A stretch of DNA of 64,000 nt. Origin: Nocardiopsis algeriensis (GTDB lineage Bacteria; Actinomycetota; Actinomycetes; Streptosporangiales; Streptosporangiaceae). The DNA is taken from assembly GCF_014203695.1 (NCBI RefSeq), contig NZ_JACHJO010000005.1, forward strand, positions 248,001 through 312,000, given 5' to 3'. The notes below the pieces were generated by a model. That model saw nothing but the letters and a program-made list of their open reading frames with translations, ran no database searches and was not told the DNA's origin. Below, in pieces: positions 16,299-24,755 of this stretch (positions are counted from its first letter, which is position 1; each line of letters starts with the position of its first letter). The translations under genes were made by a program, and so were the position numbers.

Positions 16299-16730
16299 TC
16301 AGTACATACCGCCGCTGTAGGTGGCGAAGAGGGCGGCGCCGTAGAAGATCCAGTAGGCGATGCCGGTGATGACGCCCACACCGAAGAGGACCCACGCGAT
16401 GAGCGTGCACATCCTGGCGGCCTTGGGGTTGCCGGCGGCCGTCGCCAGGCCGATGATCGCCAGAATCAGGCCGGGGATCGCCAGGACCCAGCACAGGCAC
16501 AGGGCGATGACGTTGCAGATCAGGGCCGCGATCGCCGATCCCTGGCTCGCCGGGGGCTCCTGGTTGCCGTAGCCGCCCGTGGGGGGCGGGAAACCGCCGC
16601 CGGGCGGAGGCGGATATCCTCCTCCGCCGCCGGGCGGGGGCGGATATCCGCCGCTGCCTCCGTGGGGCGGAGGGAAATATCCGCCGGTGTTGCCCCCGGG
16701 CGGGGTACCGGGTCCTGGTCCGTATGTCAT
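16299..16730 (-). CDS. Gly/Pro-rich DUF4190-type membrane protein
   Basis: 143 residues. The first 60 are a repetitive Gly/Pro/Tyr-rich cytoplasmic tail (YPPPPGGG repeats). It is followed by two membrane helices (about 68-90 and 105-125) in the DUF4190 arrangement: SAIAALICNVIALCLCWVLA, then GNPKAARMCTLIAWVLFG. ATG follows GGGAAGG. The function of the family is unknown. It is monocistronic, between the ALDH7 gene and the divergent deacetylase. Confidence 0.8.
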   Translation of the reverse strand: MTYGPGPGTPPGGNTGGYFPPPHGGSGGYPPPPGGGGGYPPPPGGGFPPPTGGYGNQEPPASQGSAIAALICNVIALCLCWVLAIPGLILAIIGLATAAGNPKAARMCTLIAWVLFGVGVITGIAYWIFYGAALFATYSGGMY

Positions 16731-16895
16731 GGTGCCTTCCCAGAAGTCGCGGCGAGGGTACCGCGTTGAGGTGGGACGCGCCCGGCACCACAGAGGTTCT
16801 GCGACTTCCCGGAAACAGGCAATCAATCACATGGAGTAGTCAATTGGTTGCCGTCTGATTTCCCCCGGGGGTCCGGCTCCGCTATCGTCCCCCTC

Positions 16896-18419
16896 GTGGC
16901 TGACACCTCTCTTTGCCGAAACCTCTCCGCCGCCGCTGCCGCAGGACTCCTGCTGGTCCCCGGATGCCATGCCGTGGAGGAGGCCCTGCCCTACGCCGAG
17001 GCCGTACGCATCCCGCTGGAGGAGCTGCCCGGGCTGGCGGTGGGGACCCGCTCGGTGTCCACGGAGCACAGCGCCGTCGGCTACCGCTATCCGCTGCTCG
17101 GGCCCGACCATCCGCTGACGACGGAGGTCCGCACCGCGATGGCCGAGCGCCAGACCCGGTTCCTGGAGGAGCTGCCCGCGGGGGGCACACCGGAACTGCG
17201 GCAGGACGCCACCATCCTGGCGGCCTCGGAGGGGGTCGTGGGGGTGCGCCTCACCGAGACGGTCTCGGCGGGGGTCAGCGACACCTTCACCGCCCGGACC
17301 CTGTGGTACGACGCGGAGAGCGGGCAGGTACTGCCCTGGACGTCGCTGTTTCGCGACGAGGCCGCCATCGAGGCGGCGCACATGTCCGTCGCGGGAGTGC
17401 TGGAGTCGGGCTACGGCATGCCGCTCGAGCAGCTTCCCGGGGTGGTCGGCGAGGTCGCCGCGCGTGCCCGGGCCCAGGAGGAGCCGGAGGAGGCGGTGGC
17501 GGAGTCCTCCCCGCCGGAGGAGGGCGCGGACCTGTCCGACCCCGAGCAGGCCCGCCGGGTCGCGCAGGAGTGGGAGGACTCCCCTCTGGCGGATCTGGCC
17601 TTCAGCACCGCGGGCGGCCTGGCCGTGCGGATGGAGCCCTCCGACGTCCCCAGCGCGGGCCGGGTGAGCGAGGTGGTGCTGCCGGTGGAGCCCGAGGATG
17701 CCGAGGCCCTGCTGTCGGAGATGGGCTACCGGGCGCGCGAGGCCGCGCTGGCCGGCGGCGGGGAGGACTTCCCCCCGGACGGCGTGCTCACCGACGAGGC
17801 GGGCACGCTGGACTGCTCACGCGTCAAATGCGTGGCGCTGACCTTCGACGACGGCCCCGGCGAGCACACCGAGGAGCTGCTGGACATCCTGGCCGAGTAC
17901 GACGCCCGCGCCACCTTCTACGTACTCGGCACCCTGGTCGAGGAGTTCCCCGAGATCGTGGAGCGCACCCATGCCGCAGGCCACGAGATGGGCAACCACA
18001 GCTGGGACCACGACGACCTGGCGAACAAGTCGGGCAGAGCCGTGCGGGAGGACGTCGACGCCACGAACGCGGCCGTGCGCGAGGTGACCGGACAGGATCC
18101 GCTGACCCTCCGCCCGCCCTACGGCTCGTTGAACGGAACAGTGCGCGAGGCCGTGGACCAGCCCCTGATCCTGTGGGACGTGGACACCCTGGACTGGCAG
18201 AGCCGCGACGCCGGGAAGGTCGCCGACCACGCCCTGACGCACACCGTGCCCGGGAGCGTGGTGCTGTTCCACGACATCCACAAGTCGTCGGTCGACGCGA
18301 TCCCCGACGTGCTGGAGGGCCTGCACGAGGAGGGGTACCACTTCGTGACGGTCACCGACATCTTCGGCATGGAGAACCTGGAGCCGGGCCAGGTCTACAC
18401 CGACGCCGCCGACTCCTGA
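16896..18419 (+). CDS. NodB polysaccharide deacetylase lipoprotein with RsiV-like domain
   Basis: 507 residues. A short signal peptide ends in LLVPGC, a lipobox with an unusual proline. Residues about 40-290 include a DUF3298/RsiV-like region (WYDAESGQVLPWTSLF) and an acidic linker. The NodB domain spans about 305-490: TFDDGP, HEMGNHSWDH, LRPPYG, WDVDTLDW and VLFHDIH. It probably removes acetyl groups from peptidoglycan or another glycan outside the membrane. GTG start has TATCGT seven bases upstream, so it is likely leaderless. Confidence 0.88.
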   Translation: MADTSLCRNLSAAAAAGLLLVPGCHAVEEALPYAEAVRIPLEELPGLAVGTRSVSTEHSAVGYRYPLLGPDHPLTTEVRTAMAERQTRFLEELPAGGTPELRQDATILAASEGVVGVRLTETVSAGVSDTFTARTLWYDAESGQVLPWTSLFRDEAAIEAAHMSVAGVLESGYGMPLEQLPGVVGEVAARARAQEEPEEAVAESSPPEEGADLSDPEQARRVAQEWEDSPLADLAFSTAGGLAVRMEPSDVPSAGRVSEVVLPVEPEDAEALLSEMGYRAREAALAGGGEDFPPDGVLTDEAGTLDCSRVKCVALTFDDGPGEHTEELLDILAEYDARATFYVLGTLVEEFPEIVERTHAAGHEMGNHSWDHDDLANKSGRAVREDVDATNAAVREVTGQDPLTLRPPYGSLNGTVREAVDQPLILWDVDTLDWQSRDAGKVADHALTHTVPGSVVLFHDIHKSSVDAIPDVLEGLHEEGYHFVTVTDIFGMENLEPGQVYTDAADS

Positions 18420-18435
18420 ACCGCCGGGTGCGGAG

Positions 18436-18480
18436 GAAGGGGGCGGGGCCGGTGCGGTTCGCACCGGCCCCGCCCCCTTC
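18436..18480. terminator. Bidirectional terminator between deacetylase and ctaD
   Basis: A perfect 21-bp stem (18436-18456 with 18460-18480) and a 3-base loop GTT, between convergent genes: 16 bp after the deacetylase stop and 26 bp from the ctaD stop. Confidence 0.85.
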
Positions 18481-18506
18481 TCTCCGTGCCGGTCGGCCCG
18501 GGCCGG

Positions 18507-20192
18507 TCAGCCCAGGGGGGCCGGGCGCGCGGTCTCCGGGTCGGTTCCGCCCGCGGCGTGCGGATGGTGCAGGTCGAAGGCCGGCCTCTCGGAGCGGATC
18601 CTCGGCAGCGACGTGAAGTTGTGCCGCGGCGGCGGGCAGGAGGTCGCCCACTCCAGCGAGCAGCCGTAGCCCCACGGGTCGTCGACCTCGACCTTGGGTG
18701 CCTTCCTCGCGGTGATGTAGATGTTCCAGAAGAAGATGAGGGTCGAGGCGGCCAGGACGAACGAGGACACCGAGGAGATCTGGTTGAGCTCGGTGAAGCC
18801 GTCGCTGGGCAGGTAGTCGGCGTAGCGGCGCGGGAAGCCCGCCGCGCCCAGCCAGTGCTGCACGAGGAAGGTGCCGTGGAAGCCGAAGAAGAGCAGGACG
18901 AACTGGATCTTGCCCAGCCTCTCGTTGAGCATCGTCCCGGTGAACTTGGGCCACCAGAAGTAGAAGCCCGCAAACATCGCGAACACCACGGTGCCGAACA
19001 CGACGTAGTGGAAGTGGGCCACCACGAAGTAGGAGTCGGTGACGTGGAAGTCGATGGGCGGGGAGGCCAGGAGCACACCGGTCAGTCCGCCGAAAAGGAA
19101 GGTGGCGAGAAAGCCCAGTGAGTACAGCATCGGGGTCTCGAAGGTGATCTGGCCCCGCCAGATCGTGCCGGTCCAGTTGAAGAACTTCACCCCGGTCGGG
19201 ACCGCGATGAGGAAGGACATGAACGAGAAGAACGGCAGCAGGACCGCGCCGGTCGGGTACATGTGGTGGGCCCACACGGTGACCGACAGCCCGGTGATGG
19301 CGATCGTCGCGCCCACGAGGCCCTTGTAGCCGAAGATCGGCTTGCGGCTGAAGACCGGCAGGATCTCGGTGACCACCCCGAAGAAGGGCAGCGCCAGGAT
19401 GTAGACCTCGGGGTGGCCGAAGAACCAGAACAGGTGCTGCCACAGGATGGCGCCGCCGTGTTCGGCGTCGTAGACGTGGGTGCCGACGATGCGGTCCGAG
19501 GCCAGGGCGATCAGGGCCGCGGTCAGGACCGGGAACGCCACGAGGATGAGGATGCTGGTGAGCACCGTGTTCCAGGTGAAGAGCGGCATGCGGAACATCG
19601 TCATGCCGGGCGCGCGCATGCACAGGATCGTGGTGATGAAGTTGACCCCGCCCAGGATCGTGCTCAGACCCGACACCAGCAGGCCCATGATCCACAGAGT
19701 GCCGCCCAGACCCGGAGAGTAGACCTCCTGCGACAGCGGGGTGTAGGCGAACCAACCGAAGGCCGCGGCACCGCCCGGGGTGAGGAACCCGCCGAGCACG
19801 GTGAGCCCTCCGAAGAGGAACAGGTAGTAGCCGAACTGGTTCATCCTCGGGAACGCCACGTCGGGCGCGCCGATCTGCAGCGGTACCACGACGTTGGCGA
19901 ACCCGACGAAGAGCGGGGTCGCGAACAGCAGCAGCATGATGGTGCCGTGCATGGTGAACATCTGGTTGAACTGGTGGTTGCTCAAGATCTGCGTGCCGGG
20001 CTGGAAGAGCTCGGCCCTGATCAGGAGCGCGAAGATCCCGCCGATGATGAAGAACAGGAAGGAGGTGATCAGGTACATGTACCCGATGACCTTGTGGTCG
20101 GTCGACGTCAGCCAGTTGACGACGATCGACCCCTTTCTGCCCAGGTGGTGCGCCTCCAGGTGCCCTTCGGCCCTGGTCTCCACTGTCGACAC
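18507..20192 (-). CDS. ctaD: Cytochrome c oxidase subunit I
   Basis: 561 residues with 12 helices. Heme and copper ligands are present: [11 protein letters not shown] (heme a His), [10 protein letters not shown] (CuB His with crosslinked Tyr and proton-channel Glu), HHMYPTGA (CuB His pair) and HFHYVVFG (heme His pair). It is the catalytic subunit of the aa3 oxidase reducing oxygen and pumping protons. The start is GTG, eight bases after AGGAGG; a second in-frame GTG follows three codons later. It stands alone: ctaC, ctaE and the bc1 genes are not in this window, as is common in actinomycetes. Confidence 0.97.
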   Translation of the reverse strand: MSTVETRAEGHLEAHHLGRKGSIVVNWLTSTDHKVIGYMYLITSFLFFIIGGIFALLIRAELFQPGTQILSNHQFNQMFTMHGTIMLLLFATPLFVGFANVVVPLQIGAPDVAFPRMNQFGYYLFLFGGLTVLGGFLTPGGAAAFGWFAYTPLSQEVYSPGLGGTLWIMGLLVSGLSTILGGVNFITTILCMRAPGMTMFRMPLFTWNTVLTSILILVAFPVLTAALIALASDRIVGTHVYDAEHGGAILWQHLFWFFGHPEVYILALPFFGVVTEILPVFSRKPIFGYKGLVGATIAITGLSVTVWAHHMYPTGAVLLPFFSFMSFLIAVPTGVKFFNWTGTIWRGQITFETPMLYSLGFLATFLFGGLTGVLLASPPIDFHVTDSYFVVAHFHYVVFGTVVFAMFAGFYFWWPKFTGTMLNERLGKIQFVLLFFGFHGTFLVQHWLGAAGFPRRYADYLPSDGFTELNQISSVSSFVLAASTLIFFWNIYITARKAPKVEVDDPWGYGCSLEWATSCPPPRHNFTSLPRIRSERPAFDLHHPHAAGGTDPETARPAPLG

Positions 20193-20416
20193 CGGCCAGC
20201 CCTCCTATTGAAAGGAATTGTTATAGATTGACTCGAAAGGACGCCGTATCCGATTTGCCGTTTCTTTGCACAACCGGTTTCCGGAGCCCCGAATTCAACC
20301 TAGACCAGTGTCGGCCGCATGCGCTGAATTTACGCCCAAGTACCGTGCGATCAAAGGTCCGTTCTGCCTCTTGTGCCGTGTGAGCATGTGTTTTGCACCT
20401 GCTCCGCGACACGCGA
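20193..20416 (-). promoter_or_regulatory. ctaD upstream region
   Basis: About 220 bp between ctaD and the terminator of the aldehyde dehydrogenase gene, AT-rich close to ctaD. It must hold the ctaD promoter; I cannot assign -35 and -10 boxes with confidence and see no gene in it. Confidence 0.4.
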
Positions 20417-20445
20417 AGCGCCCGGCCCCGAAGGGTCCGGGCGCT
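20417..20445 (-). terminator. Hairpin terminator after aldehyde dehydrogenase
   Basis: Stem AGCGCCCGG (20417-20425) with CCGGGCGCT (20437-20445) and a GC-rich loop, 14 bp past the stop of the minus-strand aldehyde dehydrogenase. Confidence 0.65.
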
Positions 20446-20458
20446 CGGCACGCGGTTC

Positions 20459-21937
20459 TCAGAGGAATCTGCGCAGCATCTTCTCCTTGAACCCGGTGAC
20501 GGGTGCATAGGCGAGCCGCATCGTGTCCGGGCGCAGCGGCTTGTCGAGCACGGACTTGGTGTGGGAGAAGGTGTCGATCGAGGCCACCGAGTGGTAGGCG
20601 CCCATACCGCTCTCGCCCACACCGCCGAAGGGCAGACCCGGCACGGCCAGGTGCGCCACCGGCAGGCCGAAGCCCACACCGCCCGAGGAGGTCTCCGTGA
20701 GCAGGCGGCGCTTGGTGTGCTCGGAGCCGGTGAAGGCGTAGAGGGCCAGCGGCTTGTCGCGCTCGTTGACGAAGGCGATGGCGGCGTCGAGGTCGGGCAC
20801 GCGGACGACGGGCAGGATCGGCCCGAAGACCTCCTCGGCCATCACCGCCGAGTCCGCGGAGACGTCGCCCAGGACCGTCGGGGCGATGTAGAGGTCCTCC
20901 CTGCTGTGGCCTCCCCCCGTCACGACGGTGCCGCTGTCCAGCAGGGCGGTGAGGCGGTCGAAGTGGCGCTCGTTGACGATGCGCCCGTAGTCGCCGCTGG
21001 CGGCGGGGTCCTCGCCGAACATCTCGGTGACGGCCGCGGCGAGTTCGCGCTGGAGGGTGTCGGCGGTGTCCCCGATCGCCAGGACGTAGTCGGGGGCCAC
21101 GCAGGTCTGGCCGGCGTTGGTGAACTTGCCCCAGGCCAGGCGGCGGGCGGTGGCAGCCAGGTCGACGCCCGGTTCGACGACGGCAGGGCTCTTGCCGCCC
21201 AGCTCCAGGGTGAGGGGTGTCAAATGCTTGACCGCGGCCGCCATGACCACGCGCGCCACCTGGGCGTTACCGGTGTAGAAGATGTGGTCGAAGTGCTGCT
21301 CCAGCAGAGCGGTGCTCTCGGGGACGCCGCCCTCCACCACGGCGACCGCCTCGGGGTCGAGGTGGCGCGGGAGCAGTTCGGCCAGGACCGCCGCGGTCGC
21401 CGGTGCCAGTTCGCTGGGCTTGAGCACCGCCGCGTTGCCGGCCGCCAGGGCGCCGACGAGAGGGGCCAGGGACAGGTTGACCGGGTAGTTCCAGGGGGAG
21501 ATGATCAGCACGGTGCCCAGCGGTTCGCGCACGGTGCGCGCCCTGGCAGGCGCCAGGGACAGCGGCACCGGCACCCTCCGGGGGCGCAGCCAGGAGGACA
21601 GGTGCCTCAGGGTGTGCTCGATCTCGTTGGCCACGAAACCGATCTCGGTGGTGTGCGCCTCCACGGGGCTCTTGCCCAGGTCGGCCAGCAGGGCCTTCTC
21701 CAGCGCGGGGCGCTCGTCGACGAGCATGCGCTGCAGTTGGCGCAGCTGGGCGCGGCGCCAGCCGATCGGCTTGGTGCGCCCGGCGGCGAAGGCACCGCGC
21801 AGGCGGGTGACGGTGGCGGCGATCTCGGCGGCGGCGGTGCCTTCGAGCGGCTGGGGGACCGCGCTCTGGACCGTGGCCTGCTGGACGGGTCGGGCGGGGG
21901 CACCGTCGGTGGCGGCGGAGGGGTGCGGGTTCGTCAT
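20459..21937 (-). CDS. Aldehyde dehydrogenase, ALDH3/coniferyl-aldehyde type
   Basis: 492 residues. Catalytic Asn in ISPWNYPVN, general-base Glu in TLELGGKSPAVV, and nucleophile in NAGQTCVAPDY. The shorter ALDH3-like layout and the C-terminal YHSVASIDTFSHTKSV suggest an enzyme for hydrophobic or aromatic aldehydes. Its ATG lies six bases after TAGCAT, so the transcript is likely leaderless, and that -10 box lies inside the palindrome shared with the divergent TetR regulator. Its expression is thus very probably repressed by that TetR protein until an aldehyde or related ligand appears. Confidence 0.92.
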   Translation of the reverse strand: MTNPHPSAATDGAPARPVQQATVQSAVPQPLEGTAAAEIAATVTRLRGAFAAGRTKPIGWRRAQLRQLQRMLVDERPALEKALLADLGKSPVEAHTTEIGFVANEIEHTLRHLSSWLRPRRVPVPLSLAPARARTVREPLGTVLIISPWNYPVNLSLAPLVGALAAGNAAVLKPSELAPATAAVLAELLPRHLDPEAVAVVEGGVPESTALLEQHFDHIFYTGNAQVARVVMAAAVKHLTPLTLELGGKSPAVVEPGVDLAATARRLAWGKFTNAGQTCVAPDYVLAIGDTADTLQRELAAAVTEMFGEDPAASGDYGRIVNERHFDRLTALLDSGTVVTGGGHSREDLYIAPTVLGDVSADSAVMAEEVFGPILPVVRVPDLDAAIAFVNERDKPLALYAFTGSEHTKRRLLTETSSGGVGFGLPVAHLAVPGLPFGGVGESGMGAYHSVASIDTFSHTKSVLDKPLRPDTMRLAYAPVTGFKEKMLRRFL

Positions 21938-21946
21938 GCACGAATG

Positions 21947-21969
21947 CTAAACGAAACAGTTTCGTTTAG
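21947..21969. promoter_or_regulatory. TetR operator shared by aldehyde dehydrogenase and tetR
   Basis: CTAAACGAAA-CAG-TTTCGTTTAG, a perfect 10-bp inverted repeat centred between the divergent genes. It overlaps the -10 box of the aldehyde dehydrogenase and the expected -35 position of tetR, so one bound dimer pair could silence both. Confidence 0.85.
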
Positions 21970-21998
21970 AAAAGGGGTGCTGCCCTAGGATTGGGCCC

Positions 21999-22622
21999 AT
22001 GACCACCGACCATCTGCCGGAGGCGACCCGCACCCCGCAGCGGGGCAGGCCCCGGGACGCCTCCCGGGACCGCGCGCTGATGGACGCCACCCTCGCCGAG
22101 CTCCAGCTCCACGGCTACAGCGGCCTGAGGACCGCGGCCGTCGCCAAGCGGGCAGGGGTGTCGACAGCCACCCTCTACCGCCGCTGGCGCTCCAAGGAGC
22201 AGCTCGTCGTCGACGCGGCCCGCCTCTGGGCCGAGGACCTGGGACCGGACCGGGACACAGGGAACCTGCGCTCGGACCTGGCACTGCTGCTGCACGACAA
22301 GGCGACCGCCCTGGACGGCCCCTCGGGCCGCACGCTGCGCGCCGTCCTGGGCGAGGCCGCGCACAACCAGGCCCTCGCCGACCTGCTGCTGCGCGAGTAC
22401 GTGACACCGCTGCACGAGCGTGTTCAGGCCCTGCTCGCACGGGCCGCCGAACGCGGCGAGATCCCGCCGGTGGCCGACCCGGTCGTGGTCGGCGAGATGG
22501 TCATCGGACCGATGGTCACCCACACCTTCCTGATCCCCCACACTCCCGGCTCCCGGCCCGGCGCCGACATCGCCGAACGCCTGCTGCCCTACCTCCTGCG
22601 CGCACTGGGCGCCCGGGAGTAG
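21999..22622 (+). CDS. TetR-family transcriptional regulator
   Basis: 207 residues. The N-terminal helix-turn-helix spans about residues 28-70 (YSGLRTAAVAKRAGVSTATL, YRRWRSKEQLV). The C-terminal half matches the TetR_C_16/11-like ligand domain (PVVVGEMVIGPMVTH). ATG is seven bases after TAGGAT (21986-21991), so it is leaderless. It is divergent from an aldehyde dehydrogenase with a single operator between them; the likely role is autoregulation and repression of that enzyme. Confidence 0.92.
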   Translation: MTTDHLPEATRTPQRGRPRDASRDRALMDATLAELQLHGYSGLRTAAVAKRAGVSTATLYRRWRSKEQLVVDAARLWAEDLGPDRDTGNLRSDLALLLHDKATALDGPSGRTLRAVLGEAAHNQALADLLLREYVTPLHERVQALLARAAERGEIPPVADPVVVGEMVIGPMVTHTFLIPHTPGSRPGADIAERLLPYLLRALGARE

Positions 22623-22656
22623 GGCCTTCCCCGCGGGGCCGGAGCCAGGAGGCACC

Positions 22657-22683
22657 GGAGGCGGCGCCGGCGGCGCCGCCTCC
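22657..22683. terminator. Bidirectional terminator between tetR and fahA
   Basis: Perfect 12-bp stem GGAGGCGGCGCC and complement with a 3-base loop, in the 66 bp between two convergent stops. Confidence 0.7.
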
Positions 22684-22688
22684 CCCGC

Positions 22689-23903
22689 TCAGCGGGCCGG
22701 CAGGATGCGCCCGCTCACCTCGCCGAGGTGGACGGTCGCTCCGTCCGGGCCCGGGGCGGTGGCGCGGATGACCACCTCGTCGCCGTCCTCCAGGAAGGTG
22801 CGCTCGGTGCCGTCGGCCAGGACCAGTGGCTCCCTGCCGCCCCAGGTCAGCTCCAGGAAGCAGCCGCGCTGCTCCTTGTCGGGGCCGCTCACGGTACCCG
22901 AGGCGTACACGTCGCCGGTGCGCAGCGACGCGCCGTTGACCGTCATGTGGGCCAGCTGCTGGGCCGCCGTCCAGTACATCCCCGCGAAGGGCGGACGCGA
23001 GACCCGGTTCCCGTTGAGGTACACCTCCAGGCGCAGGTCCAGCCCCCACGGCTCGCTGCCGCGCAGGTAGGGCAGCGGTTCGGGGTCCTGGGCGGGCTGC
23101 TCCACCCGGGCCGCCTCCAGGGCGGCCAGCGGCACGACCCACGGGGAGACCGACGTGGCGAACGACTTGCCCAGGAACGGCCCCAGCGGCACGTACTCCC
23201 AGGCCTGCAGGTCGCGCGAGGACCAGTCGTTGAGCAGGAACACGCCGAACACGTGGTCGGCGAAGGAGTCCACGGGCACCCGCTCCCCCATCGGGCTGGG
23301 GGTCCCCACGACGAAACCGACCTCGGCCTCGATGTCCAGGCGGGTGGAGGGGCCGAACACCGGTGCCTGCTCCCCCGGCGGTCGGCGCTGCCCGGTGGGT
23401 CGGACGACGTCGGTGCCCGAGACCACGACGGTCCCCGCGCGGCCGTGGTAGCCGATCGGCAGGTGTTTCCAGTTGGGGGTGAGCGGCTCCTGCTCGGGCC
23501 GGAAGATGCGGCCCACGTTGTGCGCGTGGTGCTCGGAGGAGTAGAAGTCCACGTAGTCGGCGACGGTGAACGGCAGGTGCAGGCGCACCGAGGCGCGGTC
23601 GGCCAGGTGGGGCCGGATCCGGTCCTCGAAGGCGGGGTCGGTGAACCAGGCGGTGAGCGCGGCGCGCACTCCGTCCCACACCGGCCGCCCCGCGGCCAGC
23701 AGGGTGTCCAGGTTCGGCGCGGCGACGGCATCGGCGAAGGGCGCGCCCACCGCGCGGGCCGCGGCGCCCAGGTCCAGGACGTGGGCACCGACGGCCACGC
23801 CGATGCGGGTGGCGGGGTCGGCGTCGGTGCTGAACACACCGTAGGGCAGGGTGGCCAGGCCGAACTCGGTGTCGGGTGCCAGGTCGAGCCAGCTGTCGGG
23901 CAT
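22689..23903 (-). CDS. fahA: Fumarylacetoacetase
   Basis: 404 residues, matching the family (about 410-420). FYSSEHHAHNVGRIF holds the catalytic histidine; IGYHGRAGTVVVSGT and DIEAEVGFVVG hold substrate and metal ligands. It hydrolyses 4-fumarylacetoacetate to fumarate and acetoacetate, the last step of homogentisate degradation. ATG start. It is the last gene of a minus-strand operon behind the 278-residue unknown protein (15-bp gap) and hmgA. Confidence 0.96.
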   Translation of the reverse strand: MPDSWLDLAPDTEFGLATLPYGVFSTDADPATRIGVAVGAHVLDLGAAARAVGAPFADAVAAPNLDTLLAAGRPVWDGVRAALTAWFTDPAFEDRIRPHLADRASVRLHLPFTVADYVDFYSSEHHAHNVGRIFRPEQEPLTPNWKHLPIGYHGRAGTVVVSGTDVVRPTGQRRPPGEQAPVFGPSTRLDIEAEVGFVVGTPSPMGERVPVDSFADHVFGVFLLNDWSSRDLQAWEYVPLGPFLGKSFATSVSPWVVPLAALEAARVEQPAQDPEPLPYLRGSEPWGLDLRLEVYLNGNRVSRPPFAGMYWTAAQQLAHMTVNGASLRTGDVYASGTVSGPDKEQRGCFLELTWGGREPLVLADGTERTFLEDGDEVVIRATAPGPDGATVHLGEVSGRILPAR

Positions 23904-23918
23904 GGATCGTGCTTTCTG

Positions 23919-24755
23919 TCAGTGGTGGGCGGGCAGCAGGCCGAGCGCGGCCAGGTCCTCGAGCGGCTCGGTGACGCTGCAGGTGCCGAAGGAGCGGAAG
24001 ACGGCGCGGACCCGGGCGGCTTCACCGTGGGCGAGGGCGGCGGCCCGGGCGGCCAGGCCGGCCGCACCGCGGTCGGCGAGCACCTGCGCGGCGGCCTCGG
24101 TGCCCCGACCGTCGAGCAGGGTGTGGACGGCCAGCAGCACGTTGAGGAAGCCGTGCTGCTCGAAGCCCTCCTCGGTGGTGTGGCGGACGGCGCGGTGCAG
24201 TCCGGCCGTGCACTTGAAGGGCACGTCGAGTTCCACCGCCGCGCCCATGAGGCCGGCGAGCTCCGCCTCGCCGGGGTGTGCCTCGGCGTTCAGGCCCCCG
24301 GTGCGGAACTTGGCGCTGTGGCCGGAGCCGGCCACGGCCTTCAGGTCGACGCGGGCGCCTGCGCCGCGTGCGACCTCCACGAACCCGTCGGCGCCCTCGG
24401 GCAGGTGCTCGGTCAGTCGAGCGGCGGCCTCCGCCGCGCCGCCGGGGGTCGCGGTGACCTCCACCGCGGCCAACCGCATCGACGGGAAGGAGAGCACGGA
24501 GGAGACGGCCCCGGCGACGGCCGCGGCGCCGTCGGGGACGGTGACCGCGACCTCGAGGGGCTCGCCTCCCTCGCGGGCCAGGAACGCGCCCAGCTCGGCC
24601 ACGCGCGCAGCCGAGACCACGAACGGCCCGACGTAGGGGGCACGGGGTCCGGCCCGGTGCTCCCGATGGGCCGGCAGGGCCCCGCCCATGGGTGCGCTGC
24701 CGGGTGGGAAGAGCGCGGCGTCGTCGAACATCCCGAGGAAGAGGGCGCCGCTCAC
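23919..24755 (-). CDS. Unrecognised conserved-looking protein in homogentisate operon
   Basis: 278 residues, soluble, no signal. I do not recognise the family. Conserved-looking stretches are MFDDAALFPPG (9-19), KFRTGG (149-154), PFKCTAGLH (179-187) and HGFLNVLLA (201-209). The alternation of short hydrophobic strands and helices, and the buried-looking lysines, resemble a TIM-barrel or aldolase-type fold, but that is only an impression. GTG overlaps the hmgA stop (GTGA) and fahA follows closely, so it is cotranslated between the ring-cleaving dioxygenase and fumarylacetoacetase, exactly where maleylacetoacetate isomerase would be expected. Confidence 0.75.
   Translation of the reverse strand: MSGALFLGMFDDAALFPPGSAPMGGALPAHREHRAGPRAPYVGPFVVSAARVAELGAFLAREGGEPLEVAVTVPDGAAAVAGAVSSVLSFPSMRLAAVEVTATPGGAAEAAARLTEHLPEGADGFVEVARGAGARVDLKAVAGSGHSAKFRTGGLNAEAHPGEAELAGLMGAAVELDVPFKCTAGLHRAVRHTTEEGFEQHGFLNVLLAVHTLLDGRGTEAAAQVLADRGAAGLAARAAALAHGEAARVRAVFRSFGTCSVTEPLEDLAALGLLPAHH

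Noticed and set aside
16579..16730. Gly/Pro codon repeats as a possible tandem DNA repeat or CRISPR-like array
   Set aside because: The periodicity is simply the YPPPPGGG-type coding repeat of the DUF4190 protein; spacers are absent.
20266..20490. 74-codon plus-strand frame upstream of ctaD
   Set aside because: It overlaps a hairpin terminator and the aldehyde dehydrogenase end, and the product is low-complexity.
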